From contig BNBP01000036.1 in the NCBI GenBank assembly GCA_014656015.1, positions 1 through 64,000 on the forward strand: 64,000 nucleotides of DNA, given 5' to 3'. Shown piece after piece: positions 36,728 to 44,814 of the stretch (positions are counted from its first letter, which is position 1; every line of letters starts with the position of its first letter). Origin of the DNA: Streptomyces griseoaurantiacus (GTDB lineage: Bacteria; Actinomycetota; Actinomycetes; Streptomycetales; Streptomycetaceae). A program made the translations under genes and the position numbers. The notes beneath the pieces were generated by a model that was not told the DNA's origin, searched no databases, and saw only the letters and a program-made list of their open reading frames with translations.

Positions 36728-37114
36728 TCACGCCAGCGTCGTCATGAAGTCCGTGCACGCCTGGGCGCACTCCCGGCAGACCTTCGCGGTGTCCTCCGCG
36801 CCCGGGTGCGCGTCGAAGACGTGGGCGCTCTCCAGGCACACCGCCCGGCACCACTCGACCTGGACGCGGAGCGCCGCCTCGTCCTGGCTGCCCTGTTCGG
36901 ACAGGACGCGGCAGGTCGCGTCGCACACCTCGGCGCACATGATGCCCTTGCGCCGCACCGCCTCCTGGTCCGCCGGCCCGCCCGGGTCCACCAGACTCGC
37001 GCGCAGGGCGCAGGCGCGTGCGCACTCGGCGCACGTCTGGGCGCACCCGAAGCGGTCCTCCAGGAACCGGAAGAGCTCCTCCTGAGTCGTCGTCTGAGAT
37101 GTCGTCGTAGTCAC
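36728..37114 (-). CDS. Cys-rich four-helix-bundle copper-binding protein (Csp/DUF326)
   Basis: 128 residues with about a dozen cysteines spaced along helices: CAQTCAECARACAL, MCAEVCDATCRVL, EWCRAVCLESAH, VCRECAQACTDF. This is the pattern of cytosolic copper-storage proteins, which hold many Cu(I) ions inside a helix bundle. There is no signal peptide, so it should be cytosolic. GTG 37114 is chosen because the helices begin soon after and the longer open frame upstream is low complexity. Confidence 0.85.
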   Translation of the reverse strand: MTTTTSQTTTQEELFRFLEDRFGCAQTCAECARACALRASLVDPGGPADQEAVRRKGIMCAEVCDATCRVLSEQGSQDEAALRVQVEWCRAVCLESAHVFDAHPGAEDTAKVCRECAQACTDFMTTLA

Positions 37115-37281
37115 CCTGTGCGGGTAGCCGGGGCCCCCGGCCCCAAACCACCGCCGGGGCGGCGGAGCGGGTGCGCGGGCGTGCGTGTGTGTGTGGGGGG
37201 GGACGCGCACGCGAGGGCGCCCGGCCCGTCCTGCCGGACGCGGCCGGGCGCCCTCTCCCGCCGTCCTGGGTGCCGCCCCTC

Positions 37282-37653
37282 TCAGGTGCCGCCGGGGCCG
37301 CCGCTGCCGAAGCCGCCACTGCCGCCCTCGTTCCAACGGGGCCGCTTCTGCTCGGGGTTCGTGCTGGTCGAGGCGTTGCCGTGGCCGGGCATCTCGTGCG
37401 GGGTCAGGCGGTGCTCCTCGTCCTGGGGCATCTCGCTCGCCCGGCGCACCTGCTGCTCCTCCCGGACGGGGCCGCCCTCCGGCATCTTCGGCTGCTCCTC
37501 CGGCCGGGGCGGGGCCGGCGCGCGCCGGCGCGACCGGTAGCCCATCACGACCGCGCCGATCAGGAGCGCGACCACGACCACGCCCGCGACGAGCGGCCCG
37601 ATGCCGACGGCGAAGTCGTTGGCCGCGGTGGTTACCGTCCATTCCATGCTCAT
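37282..37653 (-). CDS. DUF6479 small membrane protein
   Basis: 123 residues. One membrane segment (GPLVAGVVVVALLIGAVVMGY, about residues 19-39) is followed by an RRR stop-transfer and a hydrophilic tail with EEQPKMPEGGPVREEQQ and PEQKRPRWNEGGSGGFGSGGPGG, the hallmark tail of this Streptomyces family. Function unknown. ATG 37653 or 37646 are both possible starts; neither has a strong ribosome site. Confidence 0.8.
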   Translation of the reverse strand: MSMEWTVTTAANDFAVGIGPLVAGVVVVALLIGAVVMGYRSRRRAPAPPRPEEQPKMPEGGPVREEQQVRRASEMPQDEEHRLTPHEMPGHGNASTSTNPEQKRPRWNEGGSGGFGSGGPGGT

Positions 37654-37953
37654 GGACCCCGGGTACCCCGGGCGTCCGCGTCCAAGCAGGCGGCGGCCGG
37701 CCCCGCTACGTGCGGCGGACCCGTGTGTCACTCCCGTATCGGCCCCGGCGTTTCGGCCACGCCGGGGCACGGGGCGGGCGCCGTGCACCGGGGCCCTCGG
37801 GGCGAGCGCCGCACGGTGAGCGGGGCGCGGTCCGGCCGAAACCGTTGTTTTCGACCACGGGGCGCCCGTCGTTGACTCCTTGCCGCCGCCCTCCGGGCCC
37901 CGGCCCGCACCTTCTTCCGGCCCTCATCCGTCGACCGTGCAAGGAGACCGCCC
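37654..37953. other. Intergenic region before the ABC exporter
   Basis: 300 bases between a minus-strand and a plus-strand gene, so it should carry both promoters. No ORF with good codon use and no repeat stands out. An AAGGAG ribosome site lies at its right end before the GTG of the ABC gene. Confidence 0.5.
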
Positions 37954-39894
37954 GTGACCTCGACCGACGCGTCCGCCGCCGCATCCGATTCCGCGTCCTC
38001 CGCCGACCCCGCAGACCCCGCCGGCCCCGCCTCTTCCGCCGCCGTCCCGCCGCCCCCTCCCGCCGAGATGACCTACTCCGGGCAGTACGCCGTGAACCCG
38101 CTGGGAGAGGTGAGCTTCCGGGCCCTGTGCACCCAGCTTCCCGCCGTGCTGCGGCGCATCGCCGGCATGGCGTGGCGGACCGACCGCCGGGCGGTCCTGC
38201 TGCTCCTCGCCTGCCAGTTGGCCACCGGCCTGTCCGCCGCGGTGCTGCTGGCGGCGACGGCCCGGGCCATGCACCCGCTGCTCGGCGACGCCCCGGTCGG
38301 GCAGCGGCTGCGCGAGGCGCTGCCGGCGCTCGTCGTGGTCGCGGCCGCGGGTGGCGTCACCCGCCTCTCGGCCGCGCTGGCCGAGTACGCCGAGCGGCGC
38401 ATCACCCCGCGGCTGACCACCGCGACCGACACCGCGCTGGTGGAGGCGGTGTGCCGGGTCGAGGCGGCGGCGTACGCGGTGGACGGGTTCTCCGACCGCC
38501 AGGAGGCGGCCGAGATGGGCGTGACGCGCACCCACTTCATGGTCATGGACTCCCAGCGCTTCCTGTCCGCCCTGATCAGGATGGTCACGGCCGGGGGTGT
38601 GCTGTCCGTGCTGAATCCGGTGATGCTGCCGCTGCTGCTGCTCGCCGTGGCGCCGGCCGGGATCGGGGCGGTGCTCGCCGCCCGGGTCGACTACGAGATC
38701 CACTACGCGAACGTGGCGGACCGCAACGTGCGCGGCATGACCCGCTGGTGGGCGACCACCCCGAAGTACGGCGACGAGGTCCGCGCCAACGGCATGACCG
38801 ACTACCTCCTGTACTGGTACCGCGCCCTGTCCGACCGGGAGGACCGCCGTACGCTCGCGGCCGCCCCGCGCACCCTGCGGATCGCGCTGCTGTCCTCGCT
38901 GGCCGGCGGGGCCTTCCTCACGCTCACCTGGGGCGTGCTCGCCTGGCTGGCCGTGACCGGGCGGATCGCGCCCGCGCTGGCCGCGACGGCCGTCGTCGCG
39001 GTGCAGACGACGCTGGCGGCGCTGTCGCAGGTCGTCGTGAACGGTGCGGCGGTGTTCCACACGAGCCTGTACCTCGGCGACATGCAGGCCTTCTTCGACG
39101 ACGCCGCCGCGCGCGCCCCCAAGCGCGGCGCGCGGGAGGTGCGGACGCCGGTGGAGGAGATCCGGCTCGAGGAGGTCGCCTACCGCTACCCGGGCAAGGA
39201 CCGGGACGCGGTCGCCGGCGTCTCGCTGACGCTGCGCCGGGGCGAGATCCTCGCCGTGGTGGGGGTGAACGGCTCGGGCAAGAGCACCCTGACCCGGTTG
39301 ATCACCGGCGTCTATCTCGCGGGCAAGGGGCGGGTCACCTGGAACGGCACCGATCTCGCCGAGGCCGACCCGGCCTCCGTCTGGAGCAACACCGGCCTCG
39401 TCCCGCAGATCTTCGCGCAGTGGCCGCTGCGGGCGCGGGAGAACGTCACCCTGGGCCAGCCGCGCGGCCACGACGACGGGGAGGTGTGGGAGGCGGTCGA
39501 CGCGGTCGGGATGCGGGAGGCCGTCGAGGAGCTGCCCGCCGGTCTCGACACCCTCCTCGCCCGGGAGATCTTCGGCGGGGCGGAGCTGTCCGGCGGCCAG
39601 TGGCAGCGGCTGGCCTGCTCACGGGCGCTGTACCGGCGCCCGGCCCTGCTGATCCTGGACGAGCCGACCTCCCAGATGGACCCGCGGGGCGAGCACGGCA
39701 TCTTCGAGCGGATCAAGGCGATCTCGGCCGACCGCATCACCATCGTCGTCACCCACCGTCTGGAGAACACCCGCATCGCCGACCACATCGTCCTCATGGA
39801 GCACGGCCGCATCACCGAGTCCGGCACGTACGACACGCTCGTCCACGCGGGCGGCACGTTCGCCGATCTGCTGCGGCTGTCGCAGGAGCGGTGA
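37954..39894 (+). CDS. ABC transporter, fused permease and ATPase
   Basis: 646-residue half-transporter of the exporter type. An Ala/Pro/Ser-rich head of about 40 residues precedes six membrane segments, and a nucleotide-binding domain starts near residue 410. Walker A is GVNGSGKST, the signature is LSGGQWQR, Walker B is LLILDEPTS and the H-loop is VVTHRL. AAGGAG lies before GTG 37954. Such proteins resemble peptide and lantibiotic exporters, but no precursor peptide or maturation enzyme is nearby. Confidence 0.88.
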   Translation: MTSTDASAAASDSASSADPADPAGPASSAAVPPPPPAEMTYSGQYAVNPLGEVSFRALCTQLPAVLRRIAGMAWRTDRRAVLLLLACQLATGLSAAVLLAATARAMHPLLGDAPVGQRLREALPALVVVAAAGGVTRLSAALAEYAERRITPRLTTATDTALVEAVCRVEAAAYAVDGFSDRQEAAEMGVTRTHFMVMDSQRFLSALIRMVTAGGVLSVLNPVMLPLLLLAVAPAGIGAVLAARVDYEIHYANVADRNVRGMTRWWATTPKYGDEVRANGMTDYLLYWYRALSDREDRRTLAAAPRTLRIALLSSLAGGAFLTLTWGVLAWLAVTGRIAPALAATAVVAVQTTLAALSQVVVNGAAVFHTSLYLGDMQAFFDDAAARAPKRGAREVRTPVEEIRLEEVAYRYPGKDRDAVAGVSLTLRRGEILAVVGVNGSGKSTLTRLITGVYLAGKGRVTWNGTDLAEADPASVWSNTGLVPQIFAQWPLRARENVTLGQPRGHDDGEVWEAVDAVGMREAVEELPAGLDTLLAREIFGGAELSGGQWQRLACSRALYRRPALLILDEPTSQMDPRGEHGIFERIKAISADRITIVVTHRLENTRIADHIVLMEHGRITESGTYDTLVHAGGTFADLLRLSQER

Positions 39895-40100
39895 CGCGGT
39901 TCCCGCAGGCCCGCTCGCCTCCGGCCCGCCCGTCTCCTCCGCCGTCACAGGTGACCTTCGCCGCTCCGGGGCAGATACTGCCGGTAGGAGCAGCCCCGGC
40001 CTCCCCGCCGGCCCGCCGGACCCGTCCGGCGGACCGGTGGGGGCGCCGGTCACCAGGACGCGGGCGGCGGGGCCGCCCGCCCGGCTCACCGGAGGTAGCG

Positions 40101-41093
40101 ATGAAGATGCTGATCAATGTCCCGGAGACGGTGGTCGCGGACGCGCTGCGGGGCATGGCGGCCGCCCACCCCGAACTGGCCGTCGACGTGGAGAACCGGG
40201 TGATCGTGCGCCGGGACGCCCCGGTGGCGGGGAAGGTGGCCCTCGTGTCCGGCGGCGGCTCGGGGCACGAACCGCTGCACGGCGGCTTCGTCGGCCCGGG
40301 CATGCTGTCGGCCGCCTGCCCCGGCGAGGTGTTCACCTCGCCCGTCCCGGACCAGATGGTGCGGGCCGCGGCCGCCGTGAACAGCGGCGCCGGGGTGCTG
40401 TTCATCGTCAAGAACTACACCGGCGACGTCCTCAACTTCGACATGGCGGCCGAGCTCGCCGAGGACGAGGGCATATCGATGGCGAAGGTCCTCGTCAACG
40501 ACGACGTCGCCGTGACCGACAGCCTCTACACCGCGGGTCGCCGGGGCACCGGCGCGACCCTGTTCGTGGAGAAGATCGCGGGCGCCGCCGCGGAGGAGGG
40601 GCAGCCCCTGGAGCGGGTGGAGGCGATCGCCCGGCAGGTCAACGACAGCGCGCGCAGCTTCGGCGTGGCCCTCTCCGCCTGCACCACGCCCGCCAAGGGC
40701 ACCCCCACCTTCGACCTGCCCGCCGGCGAGCTGGAACTGGGCATCGGCATCCACGGCGAGCCCGGGCGCGAGCGGCGCGGCATGATGACCTCGCGGGAGA
40801 TCGCGGACGTCGCGGTCGACGCCGTCCTGGAGGACCTGCGGCCGCGCAACCCGGTCCTCGTCCTGGTCAACGGCATGGGCGCGACTCCCCTGCTGGAGCT
40901 GTACGGCTTCAACGCGGAGGTGCAGCGGGTGCTCACCGAGCGCGGTGTGGCCGTGGCCCGCACGCTGGTGGGCAACTACGTCACCTCCCTCGACATGGCC
41001 GGCGCCTCGGTCACCCTGTGCCAGATCGACGAGGAGCTGCTGCGGCTGTGGGACGCGCCGGTGAGCACTCCGGGGCTGCGCTGGGGCAGGTAG
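40101..41093 (+). CDS. dhaK: Dihydroxyacetone kinase subunit DhaK
   Basis: 330 residues. It binds dihydroxyacetone covalently through His218, in GIGIHGEPG, exactly the E. coli number. SGGGSGHEPLHGGFVGPGML at about residues 50-69 is the substrate-binding loop. GGAGG stands before ATG 40101. It is the first gene of dhaKLM. The phosphate comes from DhaL-ADP, recharged by DhaM from the PTS. Confidence 0.95.
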   Translation: MKMLINVPETVVADALRGMAAAHPELAVDVENRVIVRRDAPVAGKVALVSGGGSGHEPLHGGFVGPGMLSAACPGEVFTSPVPDQMVRAAAAVNSGAGVLFIVKNYTGDVLNFDMAAELAEDEGISMAKVLVNDDVAVTDSLYTAGRRGTGATLFVEKIAGAAAEEGQPLERVEAIARQVNDSARSFGVALSACTTPAKGTPTFDLPAGELELGIGIHGEPGRERRGMMTSREIADVAVDAVLEDLRPRNPVLVLVNGMGATPLLELYGFNAEVQRVLTERGVAVARTLVGNYVTSLDMAGASVTLCQIDEELLRLWDAPVSTPGLRWGR

Positions 41094-41157
41094 GGCCGCT
41101 CCCCCGCCCGCCACTCCCCCGGCCGACCGCAACGTCCGTACCACGCAAGGAGATCAC

Positions 41158-41757
41158 GTGCTCGACGCCGACTTCTTCCGCCGCTGGATGGCGGTGACCG
41201 CCGCGTCCGTCGACCGCGAGGCCGAGCGGCTCACGGCCCTCGACTCGCCGATCGGCGACGCCGACCACGGCAGCAATCTGCAGCGCGGGTTCCGCGCCGT
41301 CGCGGCCGTCCTCGACAAGGAGGTGCCGGACACCCCCGGGGCCGTGCTGACACTGGCCGGACGGCAGCTCATCTCCACCGTCGGCGGCGCGTCCGGGCCG
41401 CTGTACGGCACGCTGCTGCGCCGCACCGGCAAGGCGCTCGGTGACGCCGCCGAGGTCTCCGAGGAGGAGTTCGCGCAGGCGTTGCGCACCGGGGTGGACG
41501 CGGTGCGCCAGCTCGGCGGGGCGGCGCCGGGCGACAAGACCATGATCGACGCGCTGGTGCCCGCCGTCGACGCGCTCGGCGAGTCCTTCGACGCGGCCGG
41601 GGCCGCCGCGGAGGAGGGCGCCGTCGGCACGACGCCGCTGCGGGCCCGCAAGGGCAGGGCGAGTTATCTGGGCGAGCGCAGCATCGGCCACCAGGACCCG
41701 GGCGCGACCTCCTCCGCCCTGCTGATCGGTGCGTTGAAGGAGGCCCGCGGTGAGTGA
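41158..41757 (+). CDS. dhaL: Dihydroxyacetone kinase subunit DhaL
   Basis: 199 residues. The ADP/Mg-binding aspartates are in DSPIGDADHGSNLQRGF (about residues 28-44); GGASGPLYGTLL and GDKTMIDALVPA follow. AAGGAG lies before GTG 41158. It overlaps dhaM by 8 bases. It carries a bound ADP phosphorylated by DhaM and passes the phosphate to the DhaK-bound substrate. Confidence 0.94.
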   Translation: MLDADFFRRWMAVTAASVDREAERLTALDSPIGDADHGSNLQRGFRAVAAVLDKEVPDTPGAVLTLAGRQLISTVGGASGPLYGTLLRRTGKALGDAAEVSEEEFAQALRTGVDAVRQLGGAAPGDKTMIDALVPAVDALGESFDAAGAAAEEGAVGTTPLRARKGRASYLGERSIGHQDPGATSSALLIGALKEARGE

Positions 41758-42169
41758 GGGAACCTCGGAACGTCTGGTCGGTGTCGTGCTCGTCTCGCAC
41801 AGCGCGGAGGTCGCCGCCTCGGTGGCGGATCTGGCGAGGGGCCTGTCGGGGGGCGGGACGGTGCCGCCGGTCGCGGCGGCGGGCGGCGGGCCGGACGGCG
41901 GCCTCGGCACGCACGCGGAGCTGATCTCCGCGGCGGCGGCCTCGGTGGACCGGGGCGCGGGCGTCGCGGTGCTGGTGGACCTGGGCAGCGCGGTCCTCAC
42001 CGTCAAGGCCCTGCTGGCGGAGGGCGACGAACTGCCGGAGGACACCCGTCTGGTCGACGCGCCGTTCGTGGAGGGCGCCATCGCGGCGGTGGTGACGGCG
42101 TCGACGGGGGCGGACCTGGGAGCGGTCGAGGCGGCGGCGAAGGAGGCGTACTCCTACCGCAAGGAGTGA
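41750..42169 (+). CDS. dhaM: PTS-dependent dihydroxyacetone kinase phosphotransferase DhaM, EIIA-type only
   Basis: 139 residues, a mannose-type EIIA domain with phosphorylated His17 in VVLVSHSAEVA and the downstream VLVDLGSAVLTVKAL. E. coli DhaM also has HPr and EI-like domains; here only the EIIA part is present, so general HPr must supply the phosphate. The GTG overlaps the dhaL stop. Confidence 0.92.
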   Translation: MSEGTSERLVGVVLVSHSAEVAASVADLARGLSGGGTVPPVAAAGGGPDGGLGTHAELISAAAASVDRGAGVAVLVDLGSAVLTVKALLAEGDELPEDTRLVDAPFVEGAIAAVVTASTGADLGAVEAAAKEAYSYRKE

Positions 42170-42236
42170 CCGGCGGGGGCCGCAGGCCCGCGTCGGCGGC
42201 TCCGCGGCCCTCTCCTCAGGGCTTCTCGGGGCTCCT

Positions 42237-43124
42237 TCAGCGCCGGTGGGGCGCGATCGCCGAGGGGGCGGTCGCGGGTGCCCTCCGCGCGCCCGCCTTC
42301 CGCAGGAACCGGCGGGCCAGTTCTTCCCCGCGTTCCGCCGCCGCCTCGTGATCGTCGAGGGAGGTCACCTCGGAGTCGGGGAAGACGACGTACGTCACGT
42401 CGCCGTCCGTGCCGCCGCCGCGCGGGTCGGGGCGGATACCGAGGCCCTTGGCGACGGCGTACGAGGCCTCGCCGATGATGTCGCGCGGGCCCGTGTCGCC
42501 GACGACCGCGTACTCCAGCCGGTCGCCGTGGATGACCGCGGCGACCGAACCGCCGCGGATCCCGTCCGCCCGGTGGTTCCAGATGCGGCTCGGCTCGGGC
42601 ACCACGATGTAGGGCACCTTCTCGGCGTCCAGACGGTGCCCGTCCGCGCCCTGGAAGGCGGTGGACCGGGCGAAGTGCGGGTCCGTCCGCCGGTTGCAGT
42701 GGCACCCGGGGCGGCCGTCGCAGTCGATGTCCATGTCGGCCTTCCAGAACACCGCGCCGTGCCGGCCGCAGACGGGGATGTCGGCGCGGCCGCCGGCGTC
42801 GCTGCGGTAGCGGCCGTGGGAGAGGGGGGTGCAGTGCCGTGTCTCGGCGAGCAGTTCGGCGGCGGCGACCCGCTCCCCGCGACGCCCGAGGGCGGGTCTC
42901 TCCCGGCTCCGCGCGGGCTCGCGGAAGGCCGGCCCGGACGGCCGCCGGAGCGCGCCGCCGCGCGGTGCGGGGGCGCCGCCCGGGGCGGCCTCGTGTTCCG
43001 AGGCCACGGGTGCCGCGGGCACCCGGGGACGGACGGCCGTGACCGGCCCGGCCGGATCGGGCCCGGCCGGGGCGAGGAGGGCGGCACTGGCCGCCACCAG
43101 CGACAAGGAGGTGGTGTAACGCAC
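42237..43124 (-). CDS. Secreted GH75-family chitosanase
   Basis: 295 residues. GTG 43124 follows AGAGGG 9 bases upstream and gives a signal peptide (RYTTSLSLVAASAALLAPAG). A disordered Pro/Arg/Ala segment of about 70 residues precedes the catalytic domain: VFWKADMDIDCDGRPGCHCN with the Asp-rich catalytic motif, YIVVPEPSRIW, GSVAAVIHGDRLEYAVVGDTGP and EASYAVAKGLGI. This is the GH75 endo-chitosanase pattern. It would degrade fungal or insect chitosan outside the cell. Convergent with dhaM. Confidence 0.85.
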   Translation of the reverse strand: MRYTTSLSLVAASAALLAPAGPDPAGPVTAVRPRVPAAPVASEHEAAPGGAPAPRGGALRRPSGPAFREPARSRERPALGRRGERVAAAELLAETRHCTPLSHGRYRSDAGGRADIPVCGRHGAVFWKADMDIDCDGRPGCHCNRRTDPHFARSTAFQGADGHRLDAEKVPYIVVPEPSRIWNHRADGIRGGSVAAVIHGDRLEYAVVGDTGPRDIIGEASYAVAKGLGIRPDPRGGGTDGDVTYVVFPDSEVTSLDDHEAAAERGEELARRFLRKAGARRAPATAPSAIAPHRR

Positions 43125-43613
43125 GGCTACGGACCCTCTCACGGCGGGCGGCCCCGATCACGCACCGCGCGGCGGTGCGCTCGGGGGTGCCTCTCGACGC
43201 GGCGGGCGGGGCGGCTCCGGCCGGGTCCGGTCACGGCCGGGGGCCGGGCCGGACCCGGCGGCGGCCCCCGACCGTCCGCGCCGGCGCGGGCTCAGCGACG
43301 ACAGCGGTCCGCGCCGTGGGCATGAACTGCCGCCGCGGGCGGCGTAGTTCACACCCCGTGGACGTTCAGCATACGAAGCCCCGCGCGTCCGGCGCACACT
43401 CCCCCGCCCTCCGCACGCGACCGCGCGCACCGCCGGGGTCCGGCCGGGGGCCGGGGGTGCGCCGGGCGGCGGAAAGGTTCACCTGGCCGGGGGCCCACCG
43501 GATGCGGCCCGTCCGCGGGCGGTCCCACGATCGCTTCGTGAGGCGGCGCGAACGTTCCCCGATCCCGGCGGCGCAAGGGTGTGCCGCCGGCCGTGCCGCT
43601 GGAGGGCAGTCCC
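43125..43613. other. 489-base intergenic region between divergent secreted-protein genes
   Basis: No convincing gene. A minus-strand -10-like TATGCT lies at 43368-43373, about 245 bases from the chitosanase start. Between them an interrupted inverted repeat at about 43323-43352 (GAACT-GCCGCC ... GGCGGC-GT-AGTTC) could form a hairpin in the chitosanase leader. Several GC-rich stems of low specificity also occur. The right end has GGAGGG before the next ATG. Confidence 0.5.
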
Positions 43614-44183
43614 ATGCGTAGATCTCCCATACCGGTTCGCGGCGGCCTTCTCGCACTGGCCGCCGCGCTGCCACTGGCCGCCGCTCTGCCACTGGCCCTG
43701 GCCTCGCCCGCCGCGGCGGCGGGCATCTCGGTGAGCACGGCGGGCTCCACGGTGTCGGTGGCCACCACCGCCTGCACGCGGGTGGGCGGCAGCTTCGGCA
43801 ACGCCTCGCTGCTCTCCCCGGGGCAGTCGAGCTTCGCCCAGGGGCGGCAGGTGGCGCTGTCCCAGGCGAACGGCACGCAGTCCGCGGCCTGGTCGAACGT
43901 GGGCCGCGGGACGTTCACGGTGGTCGTGGTGTGCGCCAACGGCTCGACCGCGGGCACCCAGCCGATCCTCGTCTCGCCCTCGGCCACCAGCAGACCCCCG
44001 GCCACCCCGGCGCCCTCCTCCCCCGCCGTGTCGCCCTCGCTGGGCGTCGCGGGCGGGGTCGGCGGCTCCGTCCACGACTACGGCACCCTCACCCTGGTGG
44101 CCGGCGGGGTCCTGGTGACGACCGGGGTGGGCGCCGCCGCGTGGTACCTGCGCCGCCGCGCCCGCCGCCCGCGCCACCTCTGA
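43614..44183 (+). CDS. Secreted, C-terminally anchored hypothetical protein
   Basis: 189 residues. A signal peptide contains the repeated LPLAAALPLALASPAAAA and would be cut near AAAA-GIS. The mature part has a small beta-rich domain with two cysteines that may pair (TTACTRVGG, VVVVCANGS). A Ser/Pro linker leads to a C-terminal membrane segment (YGTLTLVAGGVLVTTGVGAAAWYL) and RRRARR tail, as in wall-spanning anchored proteins. GGAGGG stands before ATG 43614. Function unknown. Confidence 0.8.
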   Translation: MRRSPIPVRGGLLALAAALPLAAALPLALASPAAAAGISVSTAGSTVSVATTACTRVGGSFGNASLLSPGQSSFAQGRQVALSQANGTQSAAWSNVGRGTFTVVVVCANGSTAGTQPILVSPSATSRPPATPAPSSPAVSPSLGVAGGVGGSVHDYGTLTLVAGGVLVTTGVGAAAWYLRRRARRPRHL

Positions 44184-44213
44184 CCCGGCCGGCGGGTCCC
44201 GCCCGTACCGGCG

Positions 44214-44774
44214 CTACTCGCCCCGCGGGCGGGACGCGTCCGGCAGCCGGCCGAACTCCTCCAGGGCGTGGGTGAGCCATCCCGTCCAGAAGGTCTCCAG
44301 GTCGATGCCCGCCCGCAGGATCAGATGGCGCAGCCGGTCCTGGGCGGTGTCCCGGTCCGGGCCGAAGTCCCGCGCCTCGATCTCCCGGTACTCCGCCAAC
44401 TGCCGTTCGTGCAGGGTGAGATGGCGGCGCAGATCGTCCTCGATGCCGGCGGTGCCGACGACGGCCGCGGCGCGCAGCCGCAGCAGCAGCGTGTCGCGCA
44501 GCGGCTTGGGGTCCTGGGCCTCGGCGGTCCAGCGGGCCAGTTCAGCCCGGCCGGCGGGCAGCACCTCGTACGCCTTCTTCTGTCCGCGGGCCGGCTGCTC
44601 GGCCGGGAGCGCCCTGATGTGTCCCTGGGTCTCCAGCCTGCCCAGCTCGCGGTAGATCTGCTGGTGGGTCGCCGACCAGAAGTAGCCGATCGACATGTCG
44701 AAGCGGCGGGTCAGCTCCAGCCCGGAGGAGGGCCTTTCGAGCAGGGCGGTCAGGATCGCGTGCGGGAGTGACAT
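44214..44774 (-). CDS. PadR-family transcriptional regulator
   Basis: 186 residues. The winged helix at residues 1-85 has SLPHAILTALLERPSSGLELTRRFDMSIGYFWSATHQQIYRELGRLETQG, the PadR signature; a C-terminal coiled dimerisation region follows. It lies 40 bases downstream of the dienoyl-CoA reductase gene on the same strand and is probably co-transcribed with it. It may regulate that gene, although the palindrome upstream of the operon looks more like a MarR site. Confidence 0.88.
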   Translation of the reverse strand: MSLPHAILTALLERPSSGLELTRRFDMSIGYFWSATHQQIYRELGRLETQGHIRALPAEQPARGQKKAYEVLPAGRAELARWTAEAQDPKPLRDTLLLRLRAAAVVGTAGIEDDLRRHLTLHERQLAEYREIEARDFGPDRDTAQDRLRHLILRAGIDLETFWTGWLTHALEEFGRLPDASRPRGE

Positions 44775-44814
44775 GACGTCATCCTAGGAAGGGCGCGGCC
44801 GGGGACCGCTGCGG

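Noticed and set aside
43323..43352. Hairpin in the chitosanase upstream region as a riboswitch
   Set aside because: The stem is interrupted and no conserved aptamer core could be recognised, so I list it only as a possible leader hairpin.
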